A DNA stretch of 64,000 nucleotides from Bacteroidales bacterium UBA3623 (lineage in GTDB: Bacteria; Bacteroidota; Bacteroidia; Bacteroidales; UBA932): contig DFLI01000106.1 in assembly GCA_002373715.1 (NCBI GenBank), positions 20,087 through 84,086 of the forward strand, given 5' to 3'. Positions 16,219-26,300 of the stretch are shown piece after piece. The position numbers and the translations under genes are program-made. Numbering within the stretch: position 1 is the stretch's first letter; every line of letters starts with the position of its first letter. Below the pieces are notes generated by a model. It was given only the letters and a program-made list of their open reading frames with translations. It searched no databases and was not told the origin of the DNA.

Positions 16219-18456
16219 TTATTTTACGCTAAAGTGAACGGGCTCTCCGGTGTTGCTGTTTCCTGCTACCCACAGATGGAAAGCACCGGCCTCCACCTTC
16301 TTCTCCCCGTCCAGGCCAAAGAAGGCCAGGTCGCTCACGGGGAGTTCGAAGGTAAGGTCGCGGGACTCTCCCGGATTGAGCTCAACCCTTTCAAAGTACT
16401 TGAGCTCCTTGACAGGGCGGGTAAGGGAACCAACCAAATCCCTTACATAAACCTGTGCTACTTCAGTTCCTTTATACTTTCCGGCGTTGGAAAGCGTGAA
16501 GGAAATCTTGATCTTATCGTTGACACCATACTCCGTCTTGTCCAGAGAAGGCTGCGAATAAGCGAAAGTGGTATAACTGAGGCCGAAGCCGAAGGGGAAG
16601 AGCGGATAGGCGCCGTAGTCCAGGTAATAGGAGGTATTACCCAGGGATGTCTGAGCGGCTCCCTCTTCGATGTCTTCCAGCAGCGTCTCGCCGTTGTAAG
16701 GTCGGCCCGTCATATTATGATTGTAATACAGGGGGGCCTGGCCTACGGTGCGCAGGAACGTGACGGGGGTCTTGCCGGAAGGGTTGGCCTCGCCGGTAAG
16801 CAGATTGGCCAGGGCCGGGCCGCCCATGGTGCCGGGATGAAAGCTGTAGAGCAGGGCATCCACGTTGGGCAGATCCCGCTCGATGGTGAGCGGACGGCCG
16901 GCCATAATGACGGCCACAACGGGCTTTCCGGTAGCCTTCAGGGCGGCCAGAAGATCGCTCTGGGAGCCCATCAGGTTCAGGTCGGCCAGGCTGTGGGCCT
17001 CACCGGAGAGGATGGCTTCCTCGCCCAGGAAGGCCAGCACTACGTCTGCAGCGCGGGCGGCGGCCACCACGTCATTGAAGTTCTGGCGCTTCTCGCGGCT
17101 GTACATCAAGCCGGGAACAAAGTTCACCTGACCGGGGAAACGCTCCTGGAGAGCCTTCAGCGGAGTTACGCTGTGTTCTTTCTGGCCATCAAAGGCCCAG
17201 GTTCCCAGCTGCTCGTAGGGAGCGTCGGCCAGGGGACCGGTGACCAGGATGCGGCCCTTTCCGCGGAGGGGAAGGATGCCGTCATTCTTTAGGAGGATGG
17301 CCGATTCTTCGGCGGTCTTCTGGGCGGCTGCCAGGTGCTCGGGGGCGTACTGGACGGCCTTGGCGGCCTCAACGTCCACATAAGGGTTCTCAAACAGGCC
17401 CAGCAGGATTTTTACGCGAAGGATATTGCGAACGGCGTTGTCAATGGTGCTTTCCTTCACGGCGCCGCTCTTCACCAGTTCTTCCAGGTGAGAGAGAAAG
17501 CCGAAGGTCATCATATCCATATCCACACCGGCGTTCACGGCCTTCTCGGCCACATCCTTTCGGTCTTCGCCAAAGCCGTGGTTGATCATTTCACCCATCG
17601 AATTCCAGTCGGTGACCACCAGGCCGTCAAAGCCCCATTCGTCCCTCAGGACCTGCTTCAGGACAAAGGCATTGCCCGTGGAGGGAACACCGTCGTTGTC
17701 GTTGAAAGAGGTCATCAGCGTCATGGCTCCGGCCTTGATGGCGGCCTCGAAGGGAGGGAGATAGATGTTGCGCAGCTGGCGTTCGGTAAGGAAGGTGCTG
17801 TTGTAGTCACGGCCTCCTTCTGCAGCGCCATAACCCACAAAGTGCTTGACGCAGGCGGCCATGGACGTGCTGTCCAGTTCGGTGCCCTGGTAGCCCCGTA
17901 CCATGGCTACGGCCATACGGGAATCCAGGTAGGTGTCTTCACCGCTTCCTTCGGCAATGCGGCCCCAGCGGGGGTCGCGGGCAATGTCCAGCATAGGAGA
18001 GAAGGTCCAGCGGACACCCTGGGAAGTGGCTTCAAGGGCGGCGATACGGGCGCCACACTCTACAAGAGCGGGGTCAAAGGTAGCGGCCAGTCCCAGCGGA
18101 ATGGGGAAAACCGTGTGGAAACCGTGAATCACGTCGCGGCCCACCAGGATGGGGATACCCAGGCGGGACTCTTCCACGGCCAGACGCTGGAATTCGTTCA
18201 GTTTCACGGGGTCCACCTCGTTGAGGATGGAACCCACCTGGCCCTTGCGGACCGCCTCGGCATAGCCTGCCACGTCACCTCCGGCGGAGACCTGGTTCAT
18301 CTGGCCAATCTTTTCGGCCAGGGTCATCTGGCTCAGCAAAGCCTCTACGCGGCTCTCCACGGAGGCATCGGCCCCGATGGTGCCTGCCTTTTTGGGGCTG
18401 CAGCCCACAGCAAGCACCAGGATGGCCGAAAGGAAAAGGTATTTAGTACGTTTCAT
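16219..18456 (-). CDS. GH3-family beta-glucosidase lipoprotein
   Basis: 745 residues with lipobox ILVLAVGCSP (Cys19). The N-terminal barrel carries PMLDIARDPRWGRIAEGSGEDTYL, the substrate-site KHFVGYG (about 204) and the nucleophile Asp283 in GLVVTDWNSM. The alpha/beta sandwich and C-terminal fibronectin-III-like domain (SFTLSNAGKYKGTEVAQVYV) follow, matching BglX-type enzymes. It should release glucose from the non-reducing ends of beta-glucan oligosaccharides produced by the GH16 and GH30 enzymes. It lies 5 nt downstream of GH16 in the same operon. Confidence 0.95.
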   Translation of the reverse strand: MKRTKYLFLSAILVLAVGCSPKKAGTIGADASVESRVEALLSQMTLAEKIGQMNQVSAGGDVAGYAEAVRKGQVGSILNEVDPVKLNEFQRLAVEESRLGIPILVGRDVIHGFHTVFPIPLGLAATFDPALVECGARIAALEATSQGVRWTFSPMLDIARDPRWGRIAEGSGEDTYLDSRMAVAMVRGYQGTELDSTSMAACVKHFVGYGAAEGGRDYNSTFLTERQLRNIYLPPFEAAIKAGAMTLMTSFNDNDGVPSTGNAFVLKQVLRDEWGFDGLVVTDWNSMGEMINHGFGEDRKDVAEKAVNAGVDMDMMTFGFLSHLEELVKSGAVKESTIDNAVRNILRVKILLGLFENPYVDVEAAKAVQYAPEHLAAAQKTAEESAILLKNDGILPLRGKGRILVTGPLADAPYEQLGTWAFDGQKEHSVTPLKALQERFPGQVNFVPGLMYSREKRQNFNDVVAAARAADVVLAFLGEEAILSGEAHSLADLNLMGSQSDLLAALKATGKPVVAVIMAGRPLTIERDLPNVDALLYSFHPGTMGGPALANLLTGEANPSGKTPVTFLRTVGQAPLYYNHNMTGRPYNGETLLEDIEEGAAQTSLGNTSYYLDYGAYPLFPFGFGLSYTTFAYSQPSLDKTEYGVNDKIKISFTLSNAGKYKGTEVAQVYVRDLVGSLTRPVKELKYFERVELNPGESRDLTFELPVSDLAFFGLDGEKKVEAGAFHLWVAGNSNTGEPVHFSVK

Positions 18457-18461
18457 ATATC

Positions 18462-19826
18462 TTATTTTTTATAGACCCGAACATAGTCTACTTTCATGGT
18501 GCAAGGCAGCGCCTTTTCGTCTACACCCTGCATTCCGCCCCAGTCTCCGCCCCACGCCAGGTTCAGGATAATGTAAAAACTCTTGTTGAAGGGCCAGGTT
18601 TTGTCGTTTCCTGCCTTGTCGTTCTTGAATTCCAGCAGGAGATTCCCGTCCACATAAGTCTTGATATAATTCTCTGTCCATTCCATGGCATACACGTGGA
18701 ACTCGTTCTCGGCACCGGCGGTATCCCGCTTGGCCGTCTTCTGGGTTCCTTTCACATGATTATACGCGTTGCAATGGATGGAGGAAGAGGTCTCATTGGG
18801 GACCACGCCCACCTCTTCCATAATGTCAATTTCGCCGCAGTCCGGCCAGCCCTTGGAGAAATCGTCGGGCATCATCCAGAATGCCGGCCAGGTGCCCTTT
18901 CCCCTGGGCAGCCAGATAGCCGCCTCTACATAAGCATACTTCCAGGACTGGCGGGAATTCATACGGGCCGATATTACCTGGCCGCCATCCTTGCGGGCCA
19001 CGATATTCAGGGCTCCGTCTTTGGTGAAGGCCGTTCTGCGGTCGTTGGGGACATAGCGCTGCAGCTCGTTATTCACGCGGCCGGGCGCCCAGTCCTCGAA
19101 ACGCCAGTTGTCCACAATATGATCCGAAGTCTCGGAGAAATCATCTTGCCACACCAGCGTGTAGCCTTCGGGGACATAAGCGCCCTCCGGAACCGGCTCT
19201 CCTTCCTTCTGGGAAACGACGAGGACTTTCTCGTGGTCTCCGCTGCGGAAACGAACCTGCCTGGTACGCTTCTGATCCACATAGCTACGGGTAAATTTCA
19301 CTTTAAGGTCGCCGTTTCCCTTGGCAATGGCCTTGGGAGAAAGGCTGAACCAATAGTCGATGTCTTCCTCTACTACCGTCCAGACGGCATTGGCAGAAGT
19401 GGTCACCGCGACCTCTCCTCCATCGCCTTCCCCCACCACTTCCGCAGCGGAGAAGGTAAGTTCCGGAACAAACAGTCCCTGGTTCAGCGTAAGCGTAGCC
19501 TTCTGGTCTCCGGACTGGAAACTGAGCGTAGCCTGGCGGGCGCTGGACGTATTGTTGGGCTGGGCCGTCACCTTGATCAGGCTCTCTCCGGAATAAACCT
19601 GGGAGGCCGATGAAAGGGCATACCAATCCTGTCCGTCCGTGGTAATGGACCACGTGGCGCTGGCCGTCACCTTGACGGAGGCCTCACCCCCTTCGGGGTT
19701 CAGGGTCAGAGGAGAAACGGCAAACTGAATGCTGGCTTTAGCGGGTTCCGGCGTGGGATCCGGCTGGGGGCCATGGCAAGACAGCAGGACAAGCAGGGCC
19801 GAAAGCAGAGAAAACATCTTTTTCAT
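18462..19826 (-). CDS. GH16 endo-beta-glucanase (laminarinase-like) with two BACON domains
   Basis: 454-residue lipoprotein (LLVLLSCHG, Cys17). Two BACON-type beta-sandwich domains (about 32-116 and 122-207) each show the ATWS/AVWT...LTLNQG pattern. They act as stalks in surface enzymes rather than necessarily binding sugar. The GH16 jelly roll (about 220-454) has catalytic EIDIMEEVG (nucleophile E332, acid/base E337), the substrate-cleft PAFWMMP and the C-terminal MKVDYVRVYKK. The E-I-D-I-M-E form is that of beta-1,3-glucanases/lichenases. A -7 element TAACTTTG ends 4 nt before its ATG and a terminator lies just upstream, so the hydrolase genes have their own leaderless promoter. Confidence 0.93.
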   Translation of the reverse strand: MKKMFSLLSALLVLLSCHGPQPDPTPEPAKASIQFAVSPLTLNPEGGEASVKVTASATWSITTDGQDWYALSSASQVYSGESLIKVTAQPNNTSSARQATLSFQSGDQKATLTLNQGLFVPELTFSAAEVVGEGDGGEVAVTTSANAVWTVVEEDIDYWFSLSPKAIAKGNGDLKVKFTRSYVDQKRTRQVRFRSGDHEKVLVVSQKEGEPVPEGAYVPEGYTLVWQDDFSETSDHIVDNWRFEDWAPGRVNNELQRYVPNDRRTAFTKDGALNIVARKDGGQVISARMNSRQSWKYAYVEAAIWLPRGKGTWPAFWMMPDDFSKGWPDCGEIDIMEEVGVVPNETSSSIHCNAYNHVKGTQKTAKRDTAGAENEFHVYAMEWTENYIKTYVDGNLLLEFKNDKAGNDKTWPFNKSFYIILNLAWGGDWGGMQGVDEKALPCTMKVDYVRVYKK

Positions 19827-19830
19827 TCTT

Positions 19831-19838
19831 CAAAGTTA
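19831..19838 (-). promoter_or_regulatory. -7 element for the GH16-GH3-GH30-cotH module (leaderless)
   Basis: Minus strand TAACTTTG, then AAGA and the ATG of GH16 at 19826. It lies directly after the terminator that closes the susC-susD-SGBP transcript. Confidence 0.55.
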
Positions 19839-19840
19839 AA

Positions 19841-19878
19841 AAGGGTGGCCAAATGTAGCATGCCCTTTGGCCACCCTT
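19841..19878 (-). terminator. Terminator inside the PUL, between SGBP and GH16 genes
   Basis: Minus strand stem AAGGGTGGCCAAA (19878-19866) / TTTGGCCACCCTT (19853-19841), 13 pairs, 12-nt loop, followed by a short T-tract (TTTAACTTTG). Partial read-through here would set the ratio of binding proteins to enzymes. Confidence 0.75.
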
Positions 19879-19892
19879 ACACAACCTATTAA

Positions 19893-21800
19893 TTAATACA
19901 CGTATTCCTGAAGAACAATGTCGCTCACTTTGATCACGGTACCGGCAGGGGTACGGCCAAAGTCGAAGATCAAGAAGGCTGCATCCACGTCCTCGGAAGC
20001 GGGGCTGAAGCCCTGCTTGCGGATGGTGACAACGCCGTTCTTGGTAGGCAGGGTGTTGTCATAGAAGCACACCTTTTCGTCGGACTCAGGGTCGTTGGTG
20101 AGCTTGATGGTAAAGGAAGAGGCATCCGTTGCTTCTACCTTGCAGGAGAACTCATATTCGTGAGAAGCCTGCAGGGCGATGTTGGTGCTCAGTTTTACCT
20201 GGCCCATCCACTCACTTCCGCCGATTCCTTCGGGAATGGTGAGTTCGAAGGTCTTGTTGCCTTCGCCGGGAGTAAACTGGGGATCCAGTCCTCCGGCCCA
20301 GCTGGGATCGGAGAAGAACAGTTCCTTCAAGGAAACCTCGGCACCGGGCCACAGGTTCACCACCTCGGGCTTGTCACTCAGAGGAATGTGTCTCTGGAGG
20401 CAGAAGTCAGAAAGGGTAACAACCGTACCGGCCGGGAAACGGCCAAAGTCAAAGACCAGGAGAATGCCTTCGTGGGCGTCGTACATCATATGGTCGGGAG
20501 CCTCGAAGAGGAGGGTCTCTCCGGCACCGATGGCCACATTGCCATCGTAGAAGTAGCTATCGTCACCATCGGCCTCGCTGGTCATCTTGACGGTTGCGGT
20601 ACCGGCGTTGGTGGACTTGATCTTGCAGGAGAAGTCAAAGCGCTCGCGGGCATCGGCCGGGATGTGGGTCTTGATTTTGAACTGACCCATCCATTCGCCA
20701 CCGCCTACACCTTCGGGAACGGTAATCACGATGTCGTTCTTGATGGCAATACCGGCTTCCAGGCCACCGGCCCAGTCGGCACCGCTGAACCACTGCTCAT
20801 AGTCAATGGCGGTACGCATGAGGTTGGTGGGGGCGGTAGGACGGAACCAGGCGGGTTCGGATTCCGGCTTGGGATCCGGTTCGGGTTCGGGATCTACCTC
20901 GGGTTCTACCAGCTCGTCCTTGGGGACGAAGATGAAGTACCAGGCGTTGCCGGGTTCGGCCTCGCTGCCGCACCAGACCATGAGCTCGTGCTCATTGAGG
21001 GTCATGATGTGGTACTCGCTCTTTCCGGTGTAGAAGCCCAGGAAGGCACCACCGCTCAGGGTGAGGAGCATGTTGTCCTCATCCAGGGTGAAGGTGAGGT
21101 TGTCGGCGGGCACGTAAGGCACATCGTAGTCACCTACCTCCGGATTGGGGGTGCCGGGGATGCCCAGGTGGTTCATGCCGTTCTCGTTGGTGTAGATGTT
21201 GCCCTGGTTGCTCCAGATGAGCTTGGTGCCTTTCTGGATAAAGGTGAACTCATTCTCATAGAGGGAGCAGCCTTCCTTTCCTTTGGAAGGGCAGGCCCAC
21301 CACCAACCACCGATATTCTCGTTGGGGGCATTGTTCACATCGTCTACGCCAAAGTGACCGGTCGTATACTTGGCAAAGACCCAGGTCTTACCTTCCGTGG
21401 CCTCGGCTCCGCCGGTGAGGGCGTTGAAGCCAGGGGTATCCAGCAGGCTGTAGTCATCCTCGGCAATGGTAATCACCTTGGAGATGGAGGCACCACCGCC
21501 CGTGGTATACAGGGACATGGTGATGGTATAGTCACCCTTGAAAGGATAGGCGGCTGAAACTTTGTCACCTTTTACGGTGGTTCCGTTACCCAGATCCCAG
21601 AGGGCTACGCCACTCACAGAGGAGCTGTTCTGCAACTCGATGATATTGGGAGTGGCCGTAGAAGGAGTGGCGGTAAAGGCCAGCTGATCTTCCTTGGGGG
21701 CCGGTCCCAGCTTGTGGGAATCGGTGTCCATGGGCCGACAGGAGAACAGAAGCGCTCCGGCCGTAACCAGAAGGAGAGTAGTTTTCAATAAATTCTTCAT
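19893..21800 (-). CDS. Surface glycan-binding lipoprotein (PKD domain plus tandem CBM-like domains)
   Basis: 635 residues, lipobox ALLFSCRP (Cys21). A PKD-like domain (about 40-115: SSSVSGVALWDLGNGTTVKGDKVSAAYPFKGDYTITMSLY, quoted in parts) is followed by a beta domain rich in Trp/Tyr (about 120-305) and an acidic Pro-rich linker (VEPEVDPEPEPDPKPESEP). Two homologous CBM4-like sandwiches (about 335-480 and 490-635) come last. The two share SGADWAGGLEAG / SDPSWAGGLDPQ, VPEGVGGGEWMGQFK / IPEGIGGSEWMGQVK and VFDFGRFPAGTVVTLSDFCLQ / IFDFGRTPAGTVIKVSDIVLQ. Position right after SusD marks it as the SGBP-B-type protein of the PUL that captures glucan at the cell surface. Ligand is inferred from the neighbouring GH16 and GH3. 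Confidence 0.82.
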   Translation of the reverse strand: MKNLLKTTLLLVTAGALLFSCRPMDTDSHKLGPAPKEDQLAFTATPSTATPNIIELQNSSSVSGVALWDLGNGTTVKGDKVSAAYPFKGDYTITMSLYTTGGGASISKVITIAEDDYSLLDTPGFNALTGGAEATEGKTWVFAKYTTGHFGVDDVNNAPNENIGGWWWACPSKGKEGCSLYENEFTFIQKGTKLIWSNQGNIYTNENGMNHLGIPGTPNPEVGDYDVPYVPADNLTFTLDEDNMLLTLSGGAFLGFYTGKSEYHIMTLNEHELMVWCGSEAEPGNAWYFIFVPKDELVEPEVDPEPEPDPKPESEPAWFRPTAPTNLMRTAIDYEQWFSGADWAGGLEAGIAIKNDIVITVPEGVGGGEWMGQFKIKTHIPADARERFDFSCKIKSTNAGTATVKMTSEADGDDSYFYDGNVAIGAGETLLFEAPDHMMYDAHEGILLVFDFGRFPAGTVVTLSDFCLQRHIPLSDKPEVVNLWPGAEVSLKELFFSDPSWAGGLDPQFTPGEGNKTFELTIPEGIGGSEWMGQVKLSTNIALQASHEYEFSCKVEATDASSFTIKLTNDPESDEKVCFYDNTLPTKNGVVTIRKQGFSPASEDVDAAFLIFDFGRTPAGTVIKVSDIVLQEYVY

Positions 21801-21812
21801 AACGCTTATCTG

Positions 21813-23366
21813 TTAATAACCCTTGTTCTGCTTGAGTTCAAACTCGCCGGTACCGGCGGTACGGCTCATTTCGCTTTGAGGAATGGGCAGGTACTTGTCC
21901 TTCTCGGGATTGAAAGTACGGACGCTCTGGTGAGCGGCGTCATTCTCGGTAAGGACGGTAGCGGCATCACCCCAACGGATGAGGTCCCAGAAACGCATAC
22001 CCTCACCCACGAATTCCTTGCGGCGCTCGGCCTTGATGTTGTCGAGGCTCACGGGGATGGAACCCAGACCGGCACGGGAGCGGACCTCGTCCAGGCAAGC
22101 CTGAGGGGTCACGCCGTTGGAAGGGGTGGCACCCAGGACGCCCACCAGCTCGGCATAGTTGAGCAGGGTCTCGGCGTAACGGAAGATGATGAGGTTGTTG
22201 GGATAGTTCAGGTCCACCGTACCGATAGGCGAACGCAGGGCCGTACGGGCGGCATACTTCTTCTGGAAGAGGCCGGTGTTCTGGAAACGGGGACCATAAG
22301 TTCCGTCGGCAAACTTGTTGATGGAGCCTTCACGGCGGACATCACCGGGCTCATACATGTCCCAAGTGGCCTGGCGGACAGGACCAAAGCCCCAACCACC
22401 GCAGAACACAGGGTCTGCCAGTTCGTTCGGGGAAATGTAGGCCGGCAGGTTGGTACCGCAACCGGTCCAGGCAGAACCCCAGTCACGCTTACCGTCCGAA
22501 ACCTGGTTGGTCTCGAAGATGGACTCGGGAGTGAAGTCATTCTCGTCGGCGCCCGTCCACAGACCGTCAAAGTCAATGAGGCTGTAGCGTTCGCTGGTGA
22601 TGATCTTGGCCATATCGGCAGCCACCTCGGAGAACTTCTCTTTCTCGTTCTGGTACATCACCACACGGGCCTTGAGCATGTACAGGGCGGCCAGGTTGGC
22701 GCGGGCCTGCTTGGCAGTGCCGTTGGTGAACATCGGGAACTCATCACCGGCGTCGGAAGCAGCCACTTCGGCGGCGGCGATGTCGGTCATGATGTCGGCA
22801 TAGATTTCGTCAGCGGTCTTCTGTTTGGCCATGAACGGGTCTTCCAGAGGCTCGGTGAAGAAAGGAATGTTGCCGTAGAGTTTCCACAGATGGTGGAGAT
22901 AGTAAGCACGGAGGAACAGGGCTTCGGCCTTATAACCGGCGAGCTTGCGCTTGGCGGCGTCGGAATCGAAACCGATGGCATTGTCAATGGCCAGCAGGGT
23001 GTTGTTGGCGCGGGCAATGGCCGTGTAGTAGAGGGACCAGATGCCGGACGGGCTTTCCGAAGCGGGAATCTGGAACAGGGACATATGGTACATCCAGGAC
23101 TGGTCACCGGCATCACCGCCACCCTTGTAGATGTCGTCGGAACGCAGGTCGGAGAGCAGGAGGATGTGATTGTAGTTGTAGTTCGCATACGAGTCCATCA
23201 GCAGCGGCTGATAAGTAGCCGTCAGATAAGACTGGATAGCGCTCTCGGTAGCAGCAGCACCGGCTTCACCCTGGTGGGTGGCGTGAGCGGTCAGGAACTT
23301 CTCACCGCAGCTGGTAAGAATCAGACCGGCGGCTGCAACGACTGCAAAAATCTTATAGAATTTCAT
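21813..23366 (-). CDS. SusD/RagB-family glycan-binding outer-membrane lipoprotein
   Basis: About 517 residues from MKFYKIFAVVAAAGLILTSCGEKF (lipobox LTSC, Cys20). The SusD TPR scaffold is recognisable: KLAGYKAEALFLRAYYLHHLWKLYGNIPFFTEP in the N-terminal half and the C-terminal KAERRKEFVGEGMRFWDLIRWGDA with the ending YLPIPQSEMSRT. It caps the SusC channel and binds the incoming glucan oligosaccharide. An ATG 12 nt upstream (23378) would add MQAN; the later start gives a normal signal peptide. The gene starts about 20 nt after the SusC stop. Confidence 0.95.
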   Translation of the reverse strand: MKFYKIFAVVAAAGLILTSCGEKFLTAHATHQGEAGAAATESAIQSYLTATYQPLLMDSYANYNYNHILLLSDLRSDDIYKGGGDAGDQSWMYHMSLFQIPASESPSGIWSLYYTAIARANNTLLAIDNAIGFDSDAAKRKLAGYKAEALFLRAYYLHHLWKLYGNIPFFTEPLEDPFMAKQKTADEIYADIMTDIAAAEVAASDAGDEFPMFTNGTAKQARANLAALYMLKARVVMYQNEKEKFSEVAADMAKIITSERYSLIDFDGLWTGADENDFTPESIFETNQVSDGKRDWGSAWTGCGTNLPAYISPNELADPVFCGGWGFGPVRQATWDMYEPGDVRREGSINKFADGTYGPRFQNTGLFQKKYAARTALRSPIGTVDLNYPNNLIIFRYAETLLNYAELVGVLGATPSNGVTPQACLDEVRSRAGLGSIPVSLDNIKAERRKEFVGEGMRFWDLIRWGDAATVLTENDAAHQSVRTFNPEKDKYLPIPQSEMSRTAGTGEFELKQNKGY

Positions 23367-23386
23367 ATTCGCTTGCATTTAAAGGA

Positions 23387-26300
23387 TTAGAAGGTGATGG
23401 AGGCGCCCACGGTGATGGTACGGGACTGAGGATAGATACCGCGGTCCACGCCGATGGTGGTATAGCCATCGGAAGCCATTTCGGGATCGAAACCATCATA
23501 CTTGGTGAAGGTGAGGAGGTTCTCGCCGGCCACATAGAAGCGCAGGTTCTTGATAAAGACAGCGCGGAGGATCTTGGCGGGAAGCGTGTAACCGATCTGG
23601 GCGGTCTTCAGGCGCATAAACGAACCATCCTTGACCCAAAGGTCGGAAGAACGCCAGTTCTGGTTGGGGTTGGCATTGGTCATACGGGGAATCCGGTTGG
23701 AGGTACCCTCGCCAATCCAGCGGTCCAGGATCCAGGCGGGACGGTTCATCGCAGGAACGTCACCACGCATGGAATAGTCGAAGATCTGGTTGCCGATGGA
23801 GCCCTGGAAGAACAGGTTCAGGTCGATGCCCTTCCATTCGGCGGCCATGGTGATACCATAGGTCCAGTCGGGCATACCCTTACCAATCTTGGTACGGTCG
23901 TCGTCGTTTACATAACCGTCCTGGTTGAAGTCCACAAAGCGGACATCACCGGGCTGGGCGTTGGGCTGCATGAGTCCGCCATCCTTGTTCTTGTAAGCGT
24001 AAACCTCATCCCAGTTCTGGAACAGACCGTCGGTCTTCATACCATAGAAATAAGGCCAGACTTCACCGTTGGAACCCTTTACATAGTCACCTACACCGGA
24101 AGCACCGTTGCTCTGGTAAACAGCCTCACCGGACTCGTTGCCCAGGTTGATCAGGCGGTTGCGGAGCAGGGAAGCATTGGCGTTGATGGAGTAGTGGAAG
24201 TCGCCAACCTGCTGCTGCCAGCCGATTTCGAATTCGTAACCCCAGTTACGCATATCACCCAGGTTGGACATGGGAGCGCCCTGGCCCACATAGGCGGGGA
24301 TGGGCTTGTCCATGAGCATACCGTTGGTCTTCTTATTGTAGAAATCAAAGCCGAAGGTGAACTTATCACCGAACAGGCGGGTGTCGAAGCCCAGGTCCAG
24401 CTGCTCGGACTCTTCCCAACGGATGGTGGGATTGGCCAGGGCTGCAGGAGAGGAACCGGACTGAACCGTACCGTTGGTACCTTCGTTGCCGAAGTAGTAC
24501 TCCTGGCCGGTATCCATCAGGGAAGCATAGCGGAAGTTACCGATATTCTCGTTACCGTTCTTACCCCAGCTGGCGCGGAACTTAATCTGGTTGATCCAGG
24601 AGGGAGCATGGAACCAAGGTTCGTTGGAAAGGTTCCAACCCACGGAAGCGGCGGGGAAGGTAGCCCACTTGTGACCGGGGCCGAAACGGGAAGAACCGTC
24701 ACGACGGATGGTGAATTCCACCATATAACGCTCGTCAAAGTTGTAGTCGATACGGCCGAAGTAGGAAGCCAGACGCTGATAGTCGTAGCCGCCGGTACCG
24801 CCGCTGGTGCGCTCGTCATCGGTAGCGCCGATGGCGGAGTCGATGTAAGCCATGCTGGGATTGGATTCCTTGAGCTTGTAGTCCGAACCGGACACATAAG
24901 TATAGGAATAGCTCATGGCAGACTGGCCCAGAACAACGGACAGATTGTGCTTGCCAAACTGCTTGTTGTAGGAGAAGTAGTTTTCTACCTGCCAGCGGAG
25001 GCCTTCGTTCATACCCATATTGACCCAGCTGGTAAGCGTCTGGTTCATAGAGCTCTTGTACTGCTCGAAGCCATAGCCGCGGTTGCGCCAGAAGGAGAGG
25101 TCTACACCGTAGCTGGTCTTGAACTTGAGGCCGGGGAGGATATCCAGTTCGGCGCCGAAGTTGGCCACGATCTTGTGGGTCTTATAGAGCGTGTTGGACG
25201 GGGTGTCCAGGTTGGCCACCGGGTTGGTCAGTTCCTGATAACCGGTGGGAGGGAGAGAGTATACACGGCCGTCGGAAGCCACGATGGCGGTGGGATGGGC
25301 AGCCAGAATGGCAGCGCCTTCCGCTTCGCTGGCAAACACAGGAATGCTGGGGTTGAAAGCCACGGCGGAGCCCAGGATGGAACCGAACTCGGAGTTGGTG
25401 GTAATGCCCGTAGCATTGATGTTGGAGTAAGCGATGTTGGCCGAGAGGGTCAACTTGTTCAGGAAATTGCGGTCCTTGGACTCAAAAGGAATGTAGGTGT
25501 TGTTGGAACGGATGGACAGACGGTCATAGTTGGACTTGCCGTAGTTACCGCCCACGATACCGTCCTGCTTGAAGTAGCCCAGGGATACAAAGTACGTGGC
25601 TTTTTCGGTACCGCCGCTCACGGACAGCTGGTGCTGCGTGATGGGGGCATTGTAGTTGAAGGTCTCGTTCTGCCAATCGGTGCCCTTTCCGGCAGCGGCT
25701 ATTTCGGCCTGGGTGTACAGCGGAGCGCCGCCATCGTTGATGCGGGCTTCGTTCATGATCACCATGTACTCGGTGGCGTCGAGGACCTCTTTCTTGCGCC
25801 AGGGATTCTGCCAGCCGTAGCTACCATTATAAGTAATGGAAGCCTGGCCCTTCTTGCCATTCTTGGTGGTAACCAGCACCACACCGTTGGCGGCGCGGGC
25901 ACCGTAAATGGCAGCGGAAGCAGCATCCTTGAGGATTTCCACGGAGGCAATGTCGGTAGGATTCAGGTAATCGATACCGCCGTCAACGGGCATTCCGTCC
26001 ACAATATAAAGAGGATCGGAATTGTTCACGGTGCCGATACCACGGATCTTGATCTGGGAGCCGGAGCCCGGCTGACCGGAGGCCTGGGTAATCTGAACAC
26101 CGGAAACTTTACCCTTGAGGGCATCGTTTACAGTAGAAGCGCGCACGGTGTTGAGGGCTTCTCCGTCCACTTTGGAGATGGAGGCCGTCACAACGCTCTT
26201 TTTCTGCACGCCGTAACCAACTACGACGGTCTCTTCCAGCATCTGGGTGTCGTCCTGAAGGACCACAGTAAGATTCTGGTCACCGTTTACAGTGACTTGC

